Assembly (NCBI RefSeq): GCF_002872335.1
Contig: NZ_NJAG01000014.1
Coordinates: 1 to 64,000, forward strand
Source of the DNA: Siphonobacter sp. BAB-5405
GTDB lineage: Bacteria > Bacteroidota > Bacteroidia > Cytophagales > Spirosomataceae
DNA length: 64,000 nucleotides
Reading direction: 5' to 3'
Below the pieces are notes generated by a model that saw only the letters and a list, made by a program, of their open reading frames with translations, ran no database searches and was not told where the DNA came from. Shown here piece by piece: positions 24,108-33,590 of the stretch (positions are counted from its first letter, which is position 1; each line of letters starts with the position of its first letter). A program made the position numbers and the translations under genes.

Positions 24108-24980
24108 ATGACTTTTTTCCTGGAAAATGAATCAGTGAAAGTATCCGTTCGGCAGAAAGGGGCCGAGCTGGTAAGCATATATAATAAGTCTACGCATCTG
24201 GAATATCTGTGGAGCGGCGATCCGGCGTACTGGGCCAAGCATTCGCCCATCCTGTTCCCGATTGTAGGAGCGTTGAAAGACAATCAGTATCTCTACGACG
24301 GAAAGTCGTATACGCTAAGTCGGCACGGATTTGCCCGGGACATGGATTTTGAACTGGAACAGGAAAGCGAACATTCGCTAACCTTTCTGCTGAAAAGCAA
24401 CGCTGATACCCAGGCCGTTTATCCCTTTGAGTTTCGTTTACGAATCAAGTATACGTTGCTGGAGAATGAACTCAGCGTACAGTATCAGGTGAGTAATCAC
24501 GACTCAAAAGAAATGCTGTTTTCAGTAGGAGGACACCCGGCTTTCCGCGTACCACTCACGCCCGAAACGCAGTATACGGACTACTATCTGGAATTCAACG
24601 AAATCGAAGATTTCAACCGCTGGCCGCTGGCTGAGGGTGGACTGATCGATCAGGAACCCACGCCAGTGGCCGAGAACACCAATCGGATTGCCTTATCGCA
24701 CGAACTGTTTGCTCAGGATGCTCTGGTTTTCAAACATCTGAAATCGACGTCGGTAATCTTGAAGTCTGATCATACGCCCTATCAGTTGTCGTTTGACTTT
24801 GGCGAGTTTCCGTACCTGGGCATCTGGGCAGCTCCGCAGGCTCCTTTTGTCTGTATCGAACCCTGGTGCGGTATTGCCGACAGCGTCGATCACGATCAGC
24901 AACTGGCTACGAAAGAAGGGATTACCCGACTGGCGGCGGGGGAAGAATGCAAACGAACCTGGAGCGTAACCGTTTCCTAA
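24108..24980 (+). CDS. aldose 1-epimerase (galactose mutarotase-like) family protein
   Basis: About 290 residues from the ATG at 24108 (MTFFLENESVKVSV), chosen because the family starts with this first strand. Mutarotase-like features are GAELVSIYNKSTHLEYLWSGDPAYWAKHSPILFPIVGAL, the catalytic histidine in YTLSRHGFARDMDFEL, VGGHPAFRVPL, and the acid-base region near FVCIEPWCGIADSVDHDQQLATKEG. This subgroup (YeaD/LacX-like) acts on hexoses or hexose phosphates in the cytoplasm; no signal peptide is present. It ends at a terminator shared with the convergent phytase gene. Confidence 0.88.
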   Translation: MTFFLENESVKVSVRQKGAELVSIYNKSTHLEYLWSGDPAYWAKHSPILFPIVGALKDNQYLYDGKSYTLSRHGFARDMDFELEQESEHSLTFLLKSNADTQAVYPFEFRLRIKYTLLENELSVQYQVSNHDSKEMLFSVGGHPAFRVPLTPETQYTDYYLEFNEIEDFNRWPLAEGGLIDQEPTPVAENTNRIALSHELFAQDALVFKHLKSTSVILKSDHTPYQLSFDFGEFPYLGIWAAPQAPFVCIEPWCGIADSVDHDQQLATKEGITRLAAGEECKRTWSVTVS

Positions 24981-24992
24981 AGCAGAAACCAA

Positions 24993-25024
24993 AAGATGCC
25001 GACCCTGAGGTCGGCATCTTGTTT
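24993..25024. terminator. bidirectional terminator between epimerase and phytase genes
   Basis: AAGATGCCGACC (24993-25004) and GGTCGGCATCTT (25009-25020) form a perfect 12-bp stem with loop CTGA, between convergent genes. Confidence 0.88.
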
Positions 25025-25025
25025 A

Positions 25026-26084
25026 TTACGGACGAAGCTTCAACTCTGGTCCCGCGATGTCCTCCCAGCGGTACAGGTGAAACGTTCGATCTGTACTCAT
25101 GACCACGAACAGACCGTGTTTGAAATCCTGGTTGAGTGGAACCGAAACCATGTCCGACCCATCGCTTTCCATGGCCCGCACGTCAACGGTTTTCAGGAGT
25201 TTGTGCTCGAAGGGGCGTTCCGGCGTTCCTTCCCGGCTGAAAATCTGGAAACGATTCGCTCCCTGATCGGACACGAGAATGTAGCCCGTACTGTCCGTTA
25301 ACTCATAAATCGAAATACCTTCGTGATCCTGTTTGAAGTTCTCGGTGGCGAACAACGCCAGTTCTTCGTTCCCTTTTTCCGGATCGGCGTAGTACTGGCG
25401 AACGCCCTTGCCTTCGTCGGAATAGTACACGTAGCCCAGCTTATCATCTACGGCAATGGATTCAATTTCTTTCAATCCACTGTATGTTCCGAATTTTCGG
25501 ACCAGGGTGGCTTTGATGTGCCCCGTTCCATCGTCGTCGAGGCGATATTGCCAGAGGTAACCGCCCGTCGTCGGACCCGTTTTTCGGCCTACAATGGCAT
25601 AAATTACGCCCTGCTTGTTTTTGTACATCGAAATACCCATCAAATCGCGGTAATCCGGTTGCATTTCGCCTTCGAAAACGGGAATGCCGCCGTTGTCTAA
25701 GGGTTTCATTTCCGGTAAGGAAAAAATCCGCAGTTTGTGCGTCATGCGTTCGGTGGTGACGGCAATATCCGTAGCCTTTCCGTTCAGCATTAGTCCATAC
25801 TCGATATCAACGTTATTGGGACGTTGCAGACCGCCAACTTTCTGCTGAATTTTTCCCTGAAGATTGAATACGTACAGGCCACCATCGGCGTCTTTGTCCG
25901 TACCAATGATCAGACTTTTCGCCGGGTCCTGCGGGTTAATCCATACCGCCGGATCATCGGAATCGTGGGCTACTTTTTCCGTTACATATAAGGGCTTTAC
26001 CGCCTGACGGGAGGTTTTGGGCCGTTGACAGCTCGCCAGCAAGGCCAGGCTCGCCACTAGTAGACTACTCGTTTTCAGAAACAT
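25026..26084 (-). CDS. beta-propeller phytase lipoprotein (3-phytase)
   Basis: Hydrolyses phosphate from phytate (inositol hexakisphosphate) in a calcium-dependent manner. 352 residues with signal peptide and lipobox LLASC (cysteine 19), so cell-envelope anchored. Family motifs: HDSDDPAVWINPQDP, GTDKDADGGLYVFNLQGK, RPNNVDIEYG, the acidic calcium/substrate segment EIESIAVDDKLGYVYYSDEGKGV, and KQDHEGISIYELTDSTGYILVSDQGANRFQIF. It follows a beta-helix lipoprotein gene and a TonB-dependent receptor gene on the same strand, suggesting phytate capture and phosphate acquisition. A hairpin lies between it and the preceding gene. Confidence 0.92.
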   Translation of the reverse strand: MFLKTSSLLVASLALLASCQRPKTSRQAVKPLYVTEKVAHDSDDPAVWINPQDPAKSLIIGTDKDADGGLYVFNLQGKIQQKVGGLQRPNNVDIEYGLMLNGKATDIAVTTERMTHKLRIFSLPEMKPLDNGGIPVFEGEMQPDYRDLMGISMYKNKQGVIYAIVGRKTGPTTGGYLWQYRLDDDGTGHIKATLVRKFGTYSGLKEIESIAVDDKLGYVYYSDEGKGVRQYYADPEKGNEELALFATENFKQDHEGISIYELTDSTGYILVSDQGANRFQIFSREGTPERPFEHKLLKTVDVRAMESDGSDMVSVPLNQDFKHGLFVVMSTDRTFHLYRWEDIAGPELKLRP

Positions 26085-26105
26085 ACGCGATGAATGGATA
26101 CAAAA

Positions 26106-26139
26106 AGTCCCCAGAAAAGACGAGGCTAACCTGGGGACT
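26106..26139 (-). terminator. hairpin between beta-helix and phytase genes
   Basis: AGTCCCCAG (26106-26114) pairs with CTGGGGACT (26131-26139), followed on the minus strand by TTTTTG. It may partly terminate transcripts before phytase. Confidence 0.65.
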
Positions 26140-26148
26140 GGTAAAAAC

Positions 26149-27405
26149 TTACTTCGTACCGAAGGCTCCGATGTAAGAAGCCGGTTCGGGAGATGTGTAG
26201 GTAACGCCGTTGACGCTTAGACCGCTTTTGTACAGCCGAGTAAAGTCCGTTTTGCCTTTGCCCAGGGCCGGAGAACCTGCCTGCAGGTGGAAATCCCAGG
26301 AGGTACTGTAGGTAGCATTCAGGCTAGCCGTGGAGAGCGGATAGTTCACGAGCTTCGGATCGTTATCCCCCGCTTTGGTACCCAGAATGTCGTTCGTACC
26401 TTTTACAATTTCCGTCGAAGGCTGGAATTGATCGACACCCGTTTGCGTGTAGCCGTAGTAGTAATTGTTGGCAATCACCGAACGCGTATCTTCCGGAGCC
26501 CCTTTGTCGCGTTTGATGCCGAAACGGTCATTCACAAGCAGGTTATTGTACACGTCGGCCCGAACCGTTTTTTCCAGCCAGATTGAACCGCCTTTAATCG
26601 TGGGTCGTCTCCAGCCCGCGTTCACGATGGTGTTGTTGTAGGCGATTACGTATGCTTGCGGTGTTTTATCGCCCCCGTTGGAAAGTTTCAGGGCATTGGT
26701 GTTGGGACTGTAAATCAGGTTAAACGCGATTTCTGCCTGTACACCCGATTTGATGTTGATGGCTTCGCCGCCCGAAACGCCCGTCGTGTGGAACGTGTTG
26801 TTGGTGATGAGTACCTTACCACCTTCCAGGTAAAAGCCGTCTTCGTTGAAGTTACGAATGATGCTATTCGTGACGACCACTTTGGAGGCCGTGTTCGACG
26901 TGTACAGTACGGGGACGTGTTCGCCCGCTGCCGCTTTGTACAACTGGGCTTTCACCGAAGGCGACTCTTCGGTAGTCACGGCTCCACCGTATTCCAGAAT
27001 TGTATTTTTCAGTACCAGTTCCGTATTCGCAGGGCCAGCGATCAGTCCGCCCCAGAGGTTACCGAACAGATTGGCGGAGGTTTTCCAGGCATCGGGAACG
27101 GTGAATTTTACCGGGTTTTCGGCAGTACCTAAGCTGTACAGATTGCCGCGAATCAGAATCTCGGGTTTCACGATGGAATCGCTCATCAGAACGGTAACGC
27201 CTTCTTCAATCGTCAGGGATTTGCCTTCGGGAACTTGCAGGTGACCCGTCACTTTATAGGTGTTCCCTTTTTTCCAGATTCCTTCTACGTTACCCGTTAC
27301 GCTGGTTTCAGTAGGAGCGGGCGTAACCTGCGTGTCTTCTGAATTTTTACTACAACTGGTTAACAGAGCCATGGCGAGGCCAGCGGCCATACACAGTTTG
27401 TTCAT
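26149..27405 (-). CDS. right-handed parallel beta-helix lipoprotein
   Basis: 418 residues with lipobox LLTSC (cysteine 18). The sequence repeats short Asn-rich strands typical of right-handed beta-helices: KNTILEYGGAV, TNSIIRNFNEDGFYLEGG, ITNNTFHTTGVSGG, IAFNLIYSPNTNALKLSNGG, AYNNTIVNAG, VYNNLLVNDRFG. An N-terminal domain (SVTGNVEGIWKKGNTYKVTGHLQVPEGKSLTIEEG) resembles surface-exposed capping regions. No pectate-lyase catalytic signature is evident. It is encoded between the TonB-dependent receptor and phytase genes, 38 bases after the former, so it is probably a surface substrate-binding or scaffold lipoprotein for that receptor. Confidence 0.82.
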   Translation of the reverse strand: MNKLCMAAGLAMALLTSCSKNSEDTQVTPAPTETSVTGNVEGIWKKGNTYKVTGHLQVPEGKSLTIEEGVTVLMSDSIVKPEILIRGNLYSLGTAENPVKFTVPDAWKTSANLFGNLWGGLIAGPANTELVLKNTILEYGGAVTTEESPSVKAQLYKAAAGEHVPVLYTSNTASKVVVTNSIIRNFNEDGFYLEGGKVLITNNTFHTTGVSGGEAINIKSGVQAEIAFNLIYSPNTNALKLSNGGDKTPQAYVIAYNNTIVNAGWRRPTIKGGSIWLEKTVRADVYNNLLVNDRFGIKRDKGAPEDTRSVIANNYYYGYTQTGVDQFQPSTEIVKGTNDILGTKAGDNDPKLVNYPLSTASLNATYSTSWDFHLQAGSPALGKGKTDFTRLYKSGLSVNGVTYTSPEPASYIGAFGTK

Positions 27406-27443
27406 GATGGTTTTGATTTGAAAGATTTTGGAAAGACTGAATG

Positions 27444-30185
27444 CTAGAGTTTGAAGCGTAATCCGAGTAAATAGCTGCGTTGATAGTAATCCCGCCGGAT
27501 GAGGGTTTTACCCGCTTCGGTTTGATGCGGCAAGCCCTGATTAACTGCTTCGGCGTTTTTGATATATACTTCCAGCGGCGTGTTGAGCAGGTTATTCGCT
27601 TTAGCGAACAGGACCAGTTTCGATCCGATGGCTTTTTCGAGCGAAGCATCCATTTGCAGAAAGCCCTTTTGCCAGAGATCATTATCCAGGAATTGCGAAA
27701 CGGTATTGATTCGCTCACCCGTGTAGCTTCCTGCCAGCTGAGCATCCCAGCCGCGATTTTTGTACAGGACGGTCAGGTTAGCAATGTGAGCCGACTGGCC
27801 GTAGAGGGGACGCGTCTGATCGACGTACCGAGGTTCTAAATCGCCGCTTTCATTTCGAATACGCATGAATTTGGCCGAGGTAATCTGGGAAAGCGTGTAG
27901 GTATAGTTCGCTTTAATACCAAACTGGCGGAAATACCGGATGTAATCGAGTTCAAGTCCGGTATTATGAGCATTGCCAAAGTTACCCGGCGTATAAATGA
28001 TCGACTGGCCACGAACCGGATCCCGCTGAAGGGTGTATTCAATAGGGTTTTGGATGTACTTGTAAAACAGGCCCACCATGAACTGATCCGTTGCATTCGG
28101 GAAATGCTCGTACCGCACGTCGATGTTGTCGGCAATGGCCCGTTTCAAATCCGGATTTCCGCGTTCCTGATATTCTTCCAGAACCACGTTATAGGGAACA
28201 ATTTCGAAATAGCCCGGACGGTTGAGGGAGCGGAAGTACGAAGCCCGCCAGTTCGTTTGGGCGTTCGATTTGTACTTCACATGCAGACTGGGAAGTACGT
28301 CCGTGTACACCTGATTTCCCGTTGGACGATCTTCGCCGATCTGGTTTTTCAGCTCGTAGCCCTGATTGGTATGTTCCACCCGTACTCCGCCCAGAATTTC
28401 CCAGTTCAGGGGTGTTACTTTAGCCTGTACATAACCGGAAGAGGTATTTTCGGAAGCATCATACGTCAGGGCACTGCCTACGGAACCGCGGGGGTTCTGA
28501 ATGGTCCAGTTGATCTGGTCGTAGGATGTGAAATCTTCTCCGTACACGCCCAGCAAGTTGCTGGGACGAAGCTGGTAGTTATTGTAAAAATTACTACGGT
28601 CTTTCGTGCGGTATAAACCGCCCGCTTTCCACTCGACGGGCGTATTTCCGAAACGGGAGCGATACGTAAGGTTGAGATACCCCGCCAGATCCGTATCCGA
28701 GTTATGTTCCCAGCGGCGGTAGGCATCCTGCACGGTCGTGCGTCTTTCCGTAAAATTTTTCCGTTCACCCAGTAAAGGAATCTGCGTTTGATCGGGCTGT
28801 TGATTTTGGGCGGTGGAGTATACGGCGGACCAGTCGATGTCGAACGAGTCACTTAACTGATGTTTTCCCTGTAGGGTATTTGTGAAAATCTGTTGACGCG
28901 TAACCCGGCTTCGGGTCGAATAGCCAAGCGTGGCATTACCCGCTTCCGGATCGTAACCGCCAATGGTGAGCTGCGTGGATTTTACATCCCGAATCTGACT
29001 GTTTGTTAAATGAATCAGGGCCGTATAAAGCGAAACCTTATTCCGCCCATTCAGGCGATAGTCCACCTTGGTATGCAAACCGTACCGCTGCTGTTGTTCG
29101 GAATACTGCCGCTCGTTCAGCTTGGTGAGCGTCACGCCGCGTTGCGTATCCACCGTTTCGGAATCGAAGAACAAGCTGTTACTACCCCGATACGTATTCT
29201 GGTAACTTCCGGCGATGATGATACCCAGCTTTTGATTCAGAAACCGATCGCCCCAGGAGAACCCGCCGAGCAAATTCGGCGGCGGTGACTGCCTGGTATA
29301 CGTCGAGGTCACTTTTGAAAAGTCTGCGGCAGTGGCGTTGTACTGATTGCCTTTTAATTCATAGGGCGATTTCAGGTTTACCGATTTCCAGTCGTAACTC
29401 AGGAAGGGTCGATTCATGAATAACTCGCTGTAACCCGTCGAAACATGGGCCGTCAGCACCCGCTGGCTGGGAGCGTCTTTCATGACCAGATTAACCGCCC
29501 CGCCAATCGCATCACCTTCCATACTCGGTGTAAGGGCTTTGTAGACTTCCAGACGGTCAAGCAGATCTGAAGGAAAAATATCCAGGGGTACGTAGCGGTA
29601 GCGGTTATCCGGACTCGGAATCTTCACGCCATTCACCAGCGTATAGTTATACCGCTTGTCCATGCCCCGGACAATGGCGTATTGCCCGTCGCCGTTGCTG
29701 TTCCGCTCCACCGATACGCCCGAAACCCGCTGGATGACGTTCGCAACCGTGAGGTCGGGGGAGAGCTGAATGGCTCGCCCGGAGACGATATTCATCACCT
29801 GATCCGCGGAGCGTTCGAGATGACGGGCCGTTTGGTCGCTCGCTCCTTCGCGTCCCGTTCGAACAATTACTTCCTGTAAATTCTGTTTTTCCGAAGGTGT
29901 TAAAACGGTATCAAAAGTGATGGTTTCGTTTTCGGAAATACGAATTTCTTTGGTAATGGTTTGATAGGTGATAAAACTAATAGTAATCTGATACGTTCCG
30001 GCGGGAATATTTTTAAGCGTATAACTTCCATCCAGGCCCGATACGTCATGAAAAGAAGTATTTACTAAGCGAACAACGGCTCCGGTTACGGGTTCGCCGG
30101 AAGCCAGTTCCGTAACCTTTCCCCGAATCGTTCCTGCCCAGGAAGAAAACGAACAAAGCGTAATAAAAAATAGAAAACGATACAT
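27444..30185 (-). CDS. TonB-dependent outer-membrane receptor
   Basis: About 913 residues from the ATG at 30185, which gives a signal peptide (MYRFLFFITLCSFSSWAG); an upstream in-frame start at 30227 adds 14 residues. Order: carboxypeptidase-D regulatory-like domain (IRGKVTELASGEPVTGAVVRLVNT, about 20-100), plug domain with VANVIQRVSGVSVERNSNG and GDAIGGAVNLVMKDAP (about 130-260), then a long barrel with aromatic strands ending YLLGLRFKL. It lacks a SusC-specific signature and no SusD follows. Lying upstream of the beta-helix and phytase genes, it likely imports a phosphate-containing compound or phytate-derived product. Confidence 0.93.
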   Translation of the reverse strand: MYRFLFFITLCSFSSWAGTIRGKVTELASGEPVTGAVVRLVNTSFHDVSGLDGSYTLKNIPAGTYQITISFITYQTITKEIRISENETITFDTVLTPSEKQNLQEVIVRTGREGASDQTARHLERSADQVMNIVSGRAIQLSPDLTVANVIQRVSGVSVERNSNGDGQYAIVRGMDKRYNYTLVNGVKIPSPDNRYRYVPLDIFPSDLLDRLEVYKALTPSMEGDAIGGAVNLVMKDAPSQRVLTAHVSTGYSELFMNRPFLSYDWKSVNLKSPYELKGNQYNATAADFSKVTSTYTRQSPPPNLLGGFSWGDRFLNQKLGIIIAGSYQNTYRGSNSLFFDSETVDTQRGVTLTKLNERQYSEQQQRYGLHTKVDYRLNGRNKVSLYTALIHLTNSQIRDVKSTQLTIGGYDPEAGNATLGYSTRSRVTRQQIFTNTLQGKHQLSDSFDIDWSAVYSTAQNQQPDQTQIPLLGERKNFTERRTTVQDAYRRWEHNSDTDLAGYLNLTYRSRFGNTPVEWKAGGLYRTKDRSNFYNNYQLRPSNLLGVYGEDFTSYDQINWTIQNPRGSVGSALTYDASENTSSGYVQAKVTPLNWEILGGVRVEHTNQGYELKNQIGEDRPTGNQVYTDVLPSLHVKYKSNAQTNWRASYFRSLNRPGYFEIVPYNVVLEEYQERGNPDLKRAIADNIDVRYEHFPNATDQFMVGLFYKYIQNPIEYTLQRDPVRGQSIIYTPGNFGNAHNTGLELDYIRYFRQFGIKANYTYTLSQITSAKFMRIRNESGDLEPRYVDQTRPLYGQSAHIANLTVLYKNRGWDAQLAGSYTGERINTVSQFLDNDLWQKGFLQMDASLEKAIGSKLVLFAKANNLLNTPLEVYIKNAEAVNQGLPHQTEAGKTLIRRDYYQRSYLLGLRFKL

Positions 30186-30466
30186 CTGTCCCATCGAATG
30201 CCTGCTGAATAACGAAGCGAAAACCAACCGGAGAATACGAAGCCTGAAAGACCCGTTTTTCGGTTGGCGATACGAAGGTGGACGATGAAAAATCCATAGT
30301 CAAGCAATGGAGCAAGGGCTGAAGTCAAGGCAGAATATCAGGCCGTTAGCACAAAAGCAACAGTGTTAACAAAGTGATCATAATTTATTGAAATTCAATG
30401 GTTTAATGCGTTACAAAACCGCCATTAAGTTTCTATTACGCCAATATTACCAAACTGTTAAGCCAC

Positions 30467-32071
30467 TTAAAGAGACTGAACGAAGGCCGTCAGGCTCTCG
30501 CCCGCCTCCAGATTGAGTTTTTTGCGTAACCGATACCGCGTCACCCGAAGGCTATCCGGCGAAATGCCCAGTAAGGTTGAAATGTCGGCGGAGGTCAAAT
30601 TCATTTTTAATAATGCAATCAATCGTAGATCCGAGGTCGATAATTGATCCGAATACGTTCGTAATTTTTCAAAAAAGGAGTGATGAACCTGTTCAAACGT
30701 ACTGCTAAATTCCAGCCAGTATTGATCATGACTAAAACTGTCATTGATCTGCTGAACAATTTTCTTGATTTGCTTTTTATGATCTCGTTTATCGTCTTTG
30801 ATTAATTTTTCAAGACTGGTTTTTAGCTGTTCTAAAGATTCATTTTTCTGAATAATGTGTAGAATATGAGTCGATAATTCTTTCGAACGCGTCGCTAATT
30901 CATGCTTTAATTGTTCTTCTTCCAGTTGCTTATTGCGTAGTTCCGAAAGCATGAGTTCGTGCTGGGTTTCGTAGACCAGCTGATTCTGTCGGCTCAGGGT
31001 TTGTTCATTGCGAACCTTTAGCTTCTGCCGGTTATAAGCGAGTGTAACGATGCCCACCAGCAGGAGTAGTACCAGTACAGCTGCTGCCGTTACGAGCTGG
31101 TTGAATTGCCGTTCGTCGGTCAGCTTCTCGATTTCCCGGTTCTTTTTTTCCGTATCGAAAAGGGCCTGCGTCAGTACCAGTTGCTGACTGCTTTCCTGCG
31201 AATAAATCTCCGCTTCAAACGCCCGGCTCAGAGCGACGTAGTGGTAGGCACTGTCATGCTGCCCCATCAGTTGATAGGCCTTACCGATGTCGTTGCTGGT
31301 GCCGCTGAGGAAATGCCGTTCGTGGGTTGTCAGGGCTAGCTCGTACGCCTGCCGACTGTACATGAGGCTTGCTTTCGGGTGACCGGTTTTTCGTAACACA
31401 TCACCCAGATTATTAAGAATTTCAATACGCAGTAGCGAATCTTTCGTTTGCAGATTAACCTTCAGGGCTCGCTGGAAGTATACCTGGGCCGAATCGTACC
31501 GGGCCAGATCTTCAAAAATGCTACCCATGTTTTCGTAGATTTTCGCTGTTCCTTCCTGATTGTTGGCGGCTACGTACTGCTGCAAAGCTTTTCGCTGAAA
31601 GTAAAAGGCACTGTCATACCGTTGCCGTTTTTCGTACAGATGGCCGATGTTGCCGTAGGTTTGGGCTACTCCCGAAGCGTGCGAGGTCTTTCGGAATAGA
31701 GCCAGAGCCTGTTCGTACTCCTGCCGGGCCTGATTGGGCTGCTTGCTGTAATAGTACAGCTCGCCCAGGGCGTTGTGCGTTTCTGCCAGTAGGGTTTGCT
31801 CGCCGAGTTGTTCAAATTTCTTAGCCGCTTCCGAGTAATATTCCAGGGCTTGCGGATACTGTCCGGCGTGAAAAAACAGACGACCAAGCGTCTGCAAAGC
31901 CTGGGCCGCAAGCAGGGGCTGATTGGACTCGAGTGCCAAGGCGTATTGTTGTTTGGTACGGTAAACCAGCGAAGCGGAATCACTGGCTGGCGGCGGAAGG
32001 CTTTCGCCCGTATGGGGAAGTAAAGTCCAGAAAATCAGCAGCAGGCAGGCTCGAAATACAGTCAGAATCAT
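30467..32071 (-). CDS. TPR-repeat sensor-regulator with LuxR-like HTH
   Basis: 534 residues: signal peptide or N-terminal helix (MILTVFRACLLLIFWTLLP), about six to seven tetratricopeptide repeats (residues 35-300, for example AQALQTLGRLFFHAGQYPQALEYYSEAAKKFEQ), one transmembrane helix (AAAVLVLLLLVGIVTLAY), a coiled-coil (RNKQLEEEQLKHELATRSKEL) and a C-terminal helix-turn-helix (SADISTLLGISPDSLRVTRYRLRKKLNL). This one-protein layout, with periplasmic TPRs and a cytoplasmic HTH, is common in Bacteroidota. Being on the same strand 281 bases upstream of the TonB-dependent receptor gene, it may control that locus. The signal is unknown. Confidence 0.85.
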   Translation of the reverse strand: MILTVFRACLLLIFWTLLPHTGESLPPPASDSASLVYRTKQQYALALESNQPLLAAQALQTLGRLFFHAGQYPQALEYYSEAAKKFEQLGEQTLLAETHNALGELYYYSKQPNQARQEYEQALALFRKTSHASGVAQTYGNIGHLYEKRQRYDSAFYFQRKALQQYVAANNQEGTAKIYENMGSIFEDLARYDSAQVYFQRALKVNLQTKDSLLRIEILNNLGDVLRKTGHPKASLMYSRQAYELALTTHERHFLSGTSNDIGKAYQLMGQHDSAYHYVALSRAFEAEIYSQESSQQLVLTQALFDTEKKNREIEKLTDERQFNQLVTAAAVLVLLLLVGIVTLAYNRQKLKVRNEQTLSRQNQLVYETQHELMLSELRNKQLEEEQLKHELATRSKELSTHILHIIQKNESLEQLKTSLEKLIKDDKRDHKKQIKKIVQQINDSFSHDQYWLEFSSTFEQVHHSFFEKLRTYSDQLSTSDLRLIALLKMNLTSADISTLLGISPDSLRVTRYRLRKKLNLEAGESLTAFVQSL

Positions 32072-32325
32072 CAGATTTCAGCTCGTTTGAACCTGGAAGT
32101 TAGGACTTTTTCAAACGTTGATCGTATTATGAAATTGTTAACAACCTAGTAACAGGTAAATCAGGAAGCTGGTAATGAAAAGAGAGCAACTCAGGATTTT
32201 TGAATAAATAATAAAGAATTTGTCTATTTAATTTGTTTTATATTGGAATATTGCTCACTTTTGGTTCAGGATTTGAATAAAAAAACAAAACATCTGGTTC
32301 CGCCTTTATCCAAACACGAACGCGT

Positions 32326-32556
32326 ATGCAAAAGATTTTGGTTCGTACCAAGGAAGATTACCTCCGCCACATCTTAGCGACCAGTCTTCAGCACGAGGAA
32401 GAAAGCCCAGGGTGTTCGGTCCCGGAATGGCTGCCCATTCCCAAGCCGGAACATTACCCGTGCATCGCCATTACGTCTGATCCGGTACGGGAGGGTACGG
32501 CTCTGTTCTTTGAAGTAGAGCTGATTTATTTTACGGATTTTTTACATCAAAACTGA
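32326..32556 (+). CDS. small uncharacterised protein (76 aa)
   Basis: ATG-started 76-residue frame beginning MQKILVRTKEDYLRHILATS, with a PEWLPIPKPEHYPCIAI middle and an acidic/hydrophobic end. No signal peptide, membrane helix or known motif. Support comes from its position in an otherwise empty gap and a hairpin terminator 49 bases after its stop (32605-32650). I do not recognise the family. Confidence 0.5.
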   Translation: MQKILVRTKEDYLRHILATSLQHEEESPGCSVPEWLPIPKPEHYPCIAITSDPVREGTALFFEVELIYFTDFLHQN

Positions 32557-32604
32557 TGGATGAACAATTACCTGAGTGTTTCTCGTTGGGATGCCATGAA
32601 AACG

Positions 32605-32650
32605 AAACGTACTGATTTGCCCCGGAAGCATCGGTACGTTTTACTTTTTT
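32605..32650 (+). terminator. hairpin terminator after the 76-residue gene
   Basis: AAACGTACTGAT (32605-32616) pairs with ATCGGTACGTTT (32630-32641) with one wobble, followed by TTACTTTTTT. Confidence 0.7.
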
Positions 32651-32724
32651 ACCCCCAGGAGTAGGAAGAATGAGCCGGAAGCCCGTAGGTTTACCCCTGA
32701 AACCTAGTAATCCATCTGACTTCC

Positions 32725-33252
32725 ATGGACGAATTACGTTATCCCATCGGTCCTTTTACTTACGAAGGCCCCTACACGCCCGAACAGCGTACGCAACTGA
32801 TCAACAATCTGGCTCTGATTCCGGGTCAATATCAACAAGCCGTCGAAGGATTATCCGAAGATTTACTGGAGATTCCCTATCGTGAAGGGGGATGGACCAT
32901 CCGTCAGGTCGTACATCACGTAGCCGATAGTCACATGAACGGGTATATCCGTACGAAACTTGCCCTGACGGAAGCTAATCCGACGATTAAACCTTACGAA
33001 GAAGCCCGCTGGGCGGAGCTGGGCGATACCTTTCATACGCCCATTCAGGAATCGCTGAATTTACTACAACATCTACACGTTCGCTGGACGAATGTCTTCC
33101 GGGCCATGCAGGAAGCCGATTACCAGAAAACTTTTTTCCATCCGGGTTCACAACAATCCGTGACGCTGGACTACCAGTTAGGTAACTACGACTGGCATAG
33201 TCGGCATCATCTGGCTCATATTACAAGTCTGCGGGAGCGGATGGGTTGGTGA
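32725..33252 (+). CDS. YfiT/BstA-like DinB-family metal-dependent protein
   Basis: 175-residue cytoplasmic four-helix-bundle protein of the DinB/YfiT family, whose Bacillus member BstA is a bacillithiol S-transferase. It starts MDELRYPIGPFTYEG, matching YfiT proteins. Metal-binding histidines are visible in WTIRQVVHHVADSH (H64/H65) and YDWHSRHHLAHITSLRERMGW (H158, H161/H162). Bacteroidota commonly encode this protein and several make bacillithiol. A hairpin terminator lies 92 bases downstream. Confidence 0.88.
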   Translation: MDELRYPIGPFTYEGPYTPEQRTQLINNLALIPGQYQQAVEGLSEDLLEIPYREGGWTIRQVVHHVADSHMNGYIRTKLALTEANPTIKPYEEARWAELGDTFHTPIQESLNLLQHLHVRWTNVFRAMQEADYQKTFFHPGSQQSVTLDYQLGNYDWHSRHHLAHITSLRERMGW

Positions 33253-33590
33253 AATACAAAAACTTTTCAACATTAAAAACCTTTGTATCGTATAGGAAGA
33301 GTATTGAAGAATTCCCTACCAGGATCGCATGTGAACGGTTAAGAACACCATACGTTAGGTGACGTATGGTGTTTTGATACCTGAGATCAATGATGGTATA
33401 TATTCATATCAAATTTGTCCCTTTAATATTCATAAAAAAAGTAGATTTAATACGAATTCAAATTCTTGCTTTTAATACGCTCTGGTTGTAGGAAATAATT
33501 TGTTTTAAATAAATAAAGGAAACCTTAGTTCAATACGCTTTTAGCTATAAATAAAGTTTTTATCAGCAAACCGAGAGGTAGTATAAGGGA
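33253..33590. other. AT-rich convergent gap with a terminator hairpin
   Basis: 338 bases between convergent genes. The only structure seen is the hairpin at 33344-33373; the rest is A+T-rich without a credible frame or RNA gene. Confidence 0.6.
33344..33378. terminator. hairpin terminator
   Basis: AACACCATACGT (33344-33355) and ACGTATGGTGTT (33362-33373) form a perfect 12-bp stem with loop TAGGTG, then TTG. It is placed to end the bstA-like transcript. Confidence 0.75.

Noticed and set aside
27966-28616. 216-codon plus-strand open frame within the TonB receptor gene
   Set aside because: Opposite strand of a continuous receptor coding sequence; no independent support.
32670-32885. 71-codon frame overlapping the start of the BstA-like gene
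   Set aside because: It runs out of frame through the conserved YfiT-type coding sequence and is Arg/Ser-rich, typical of a shadow frame.
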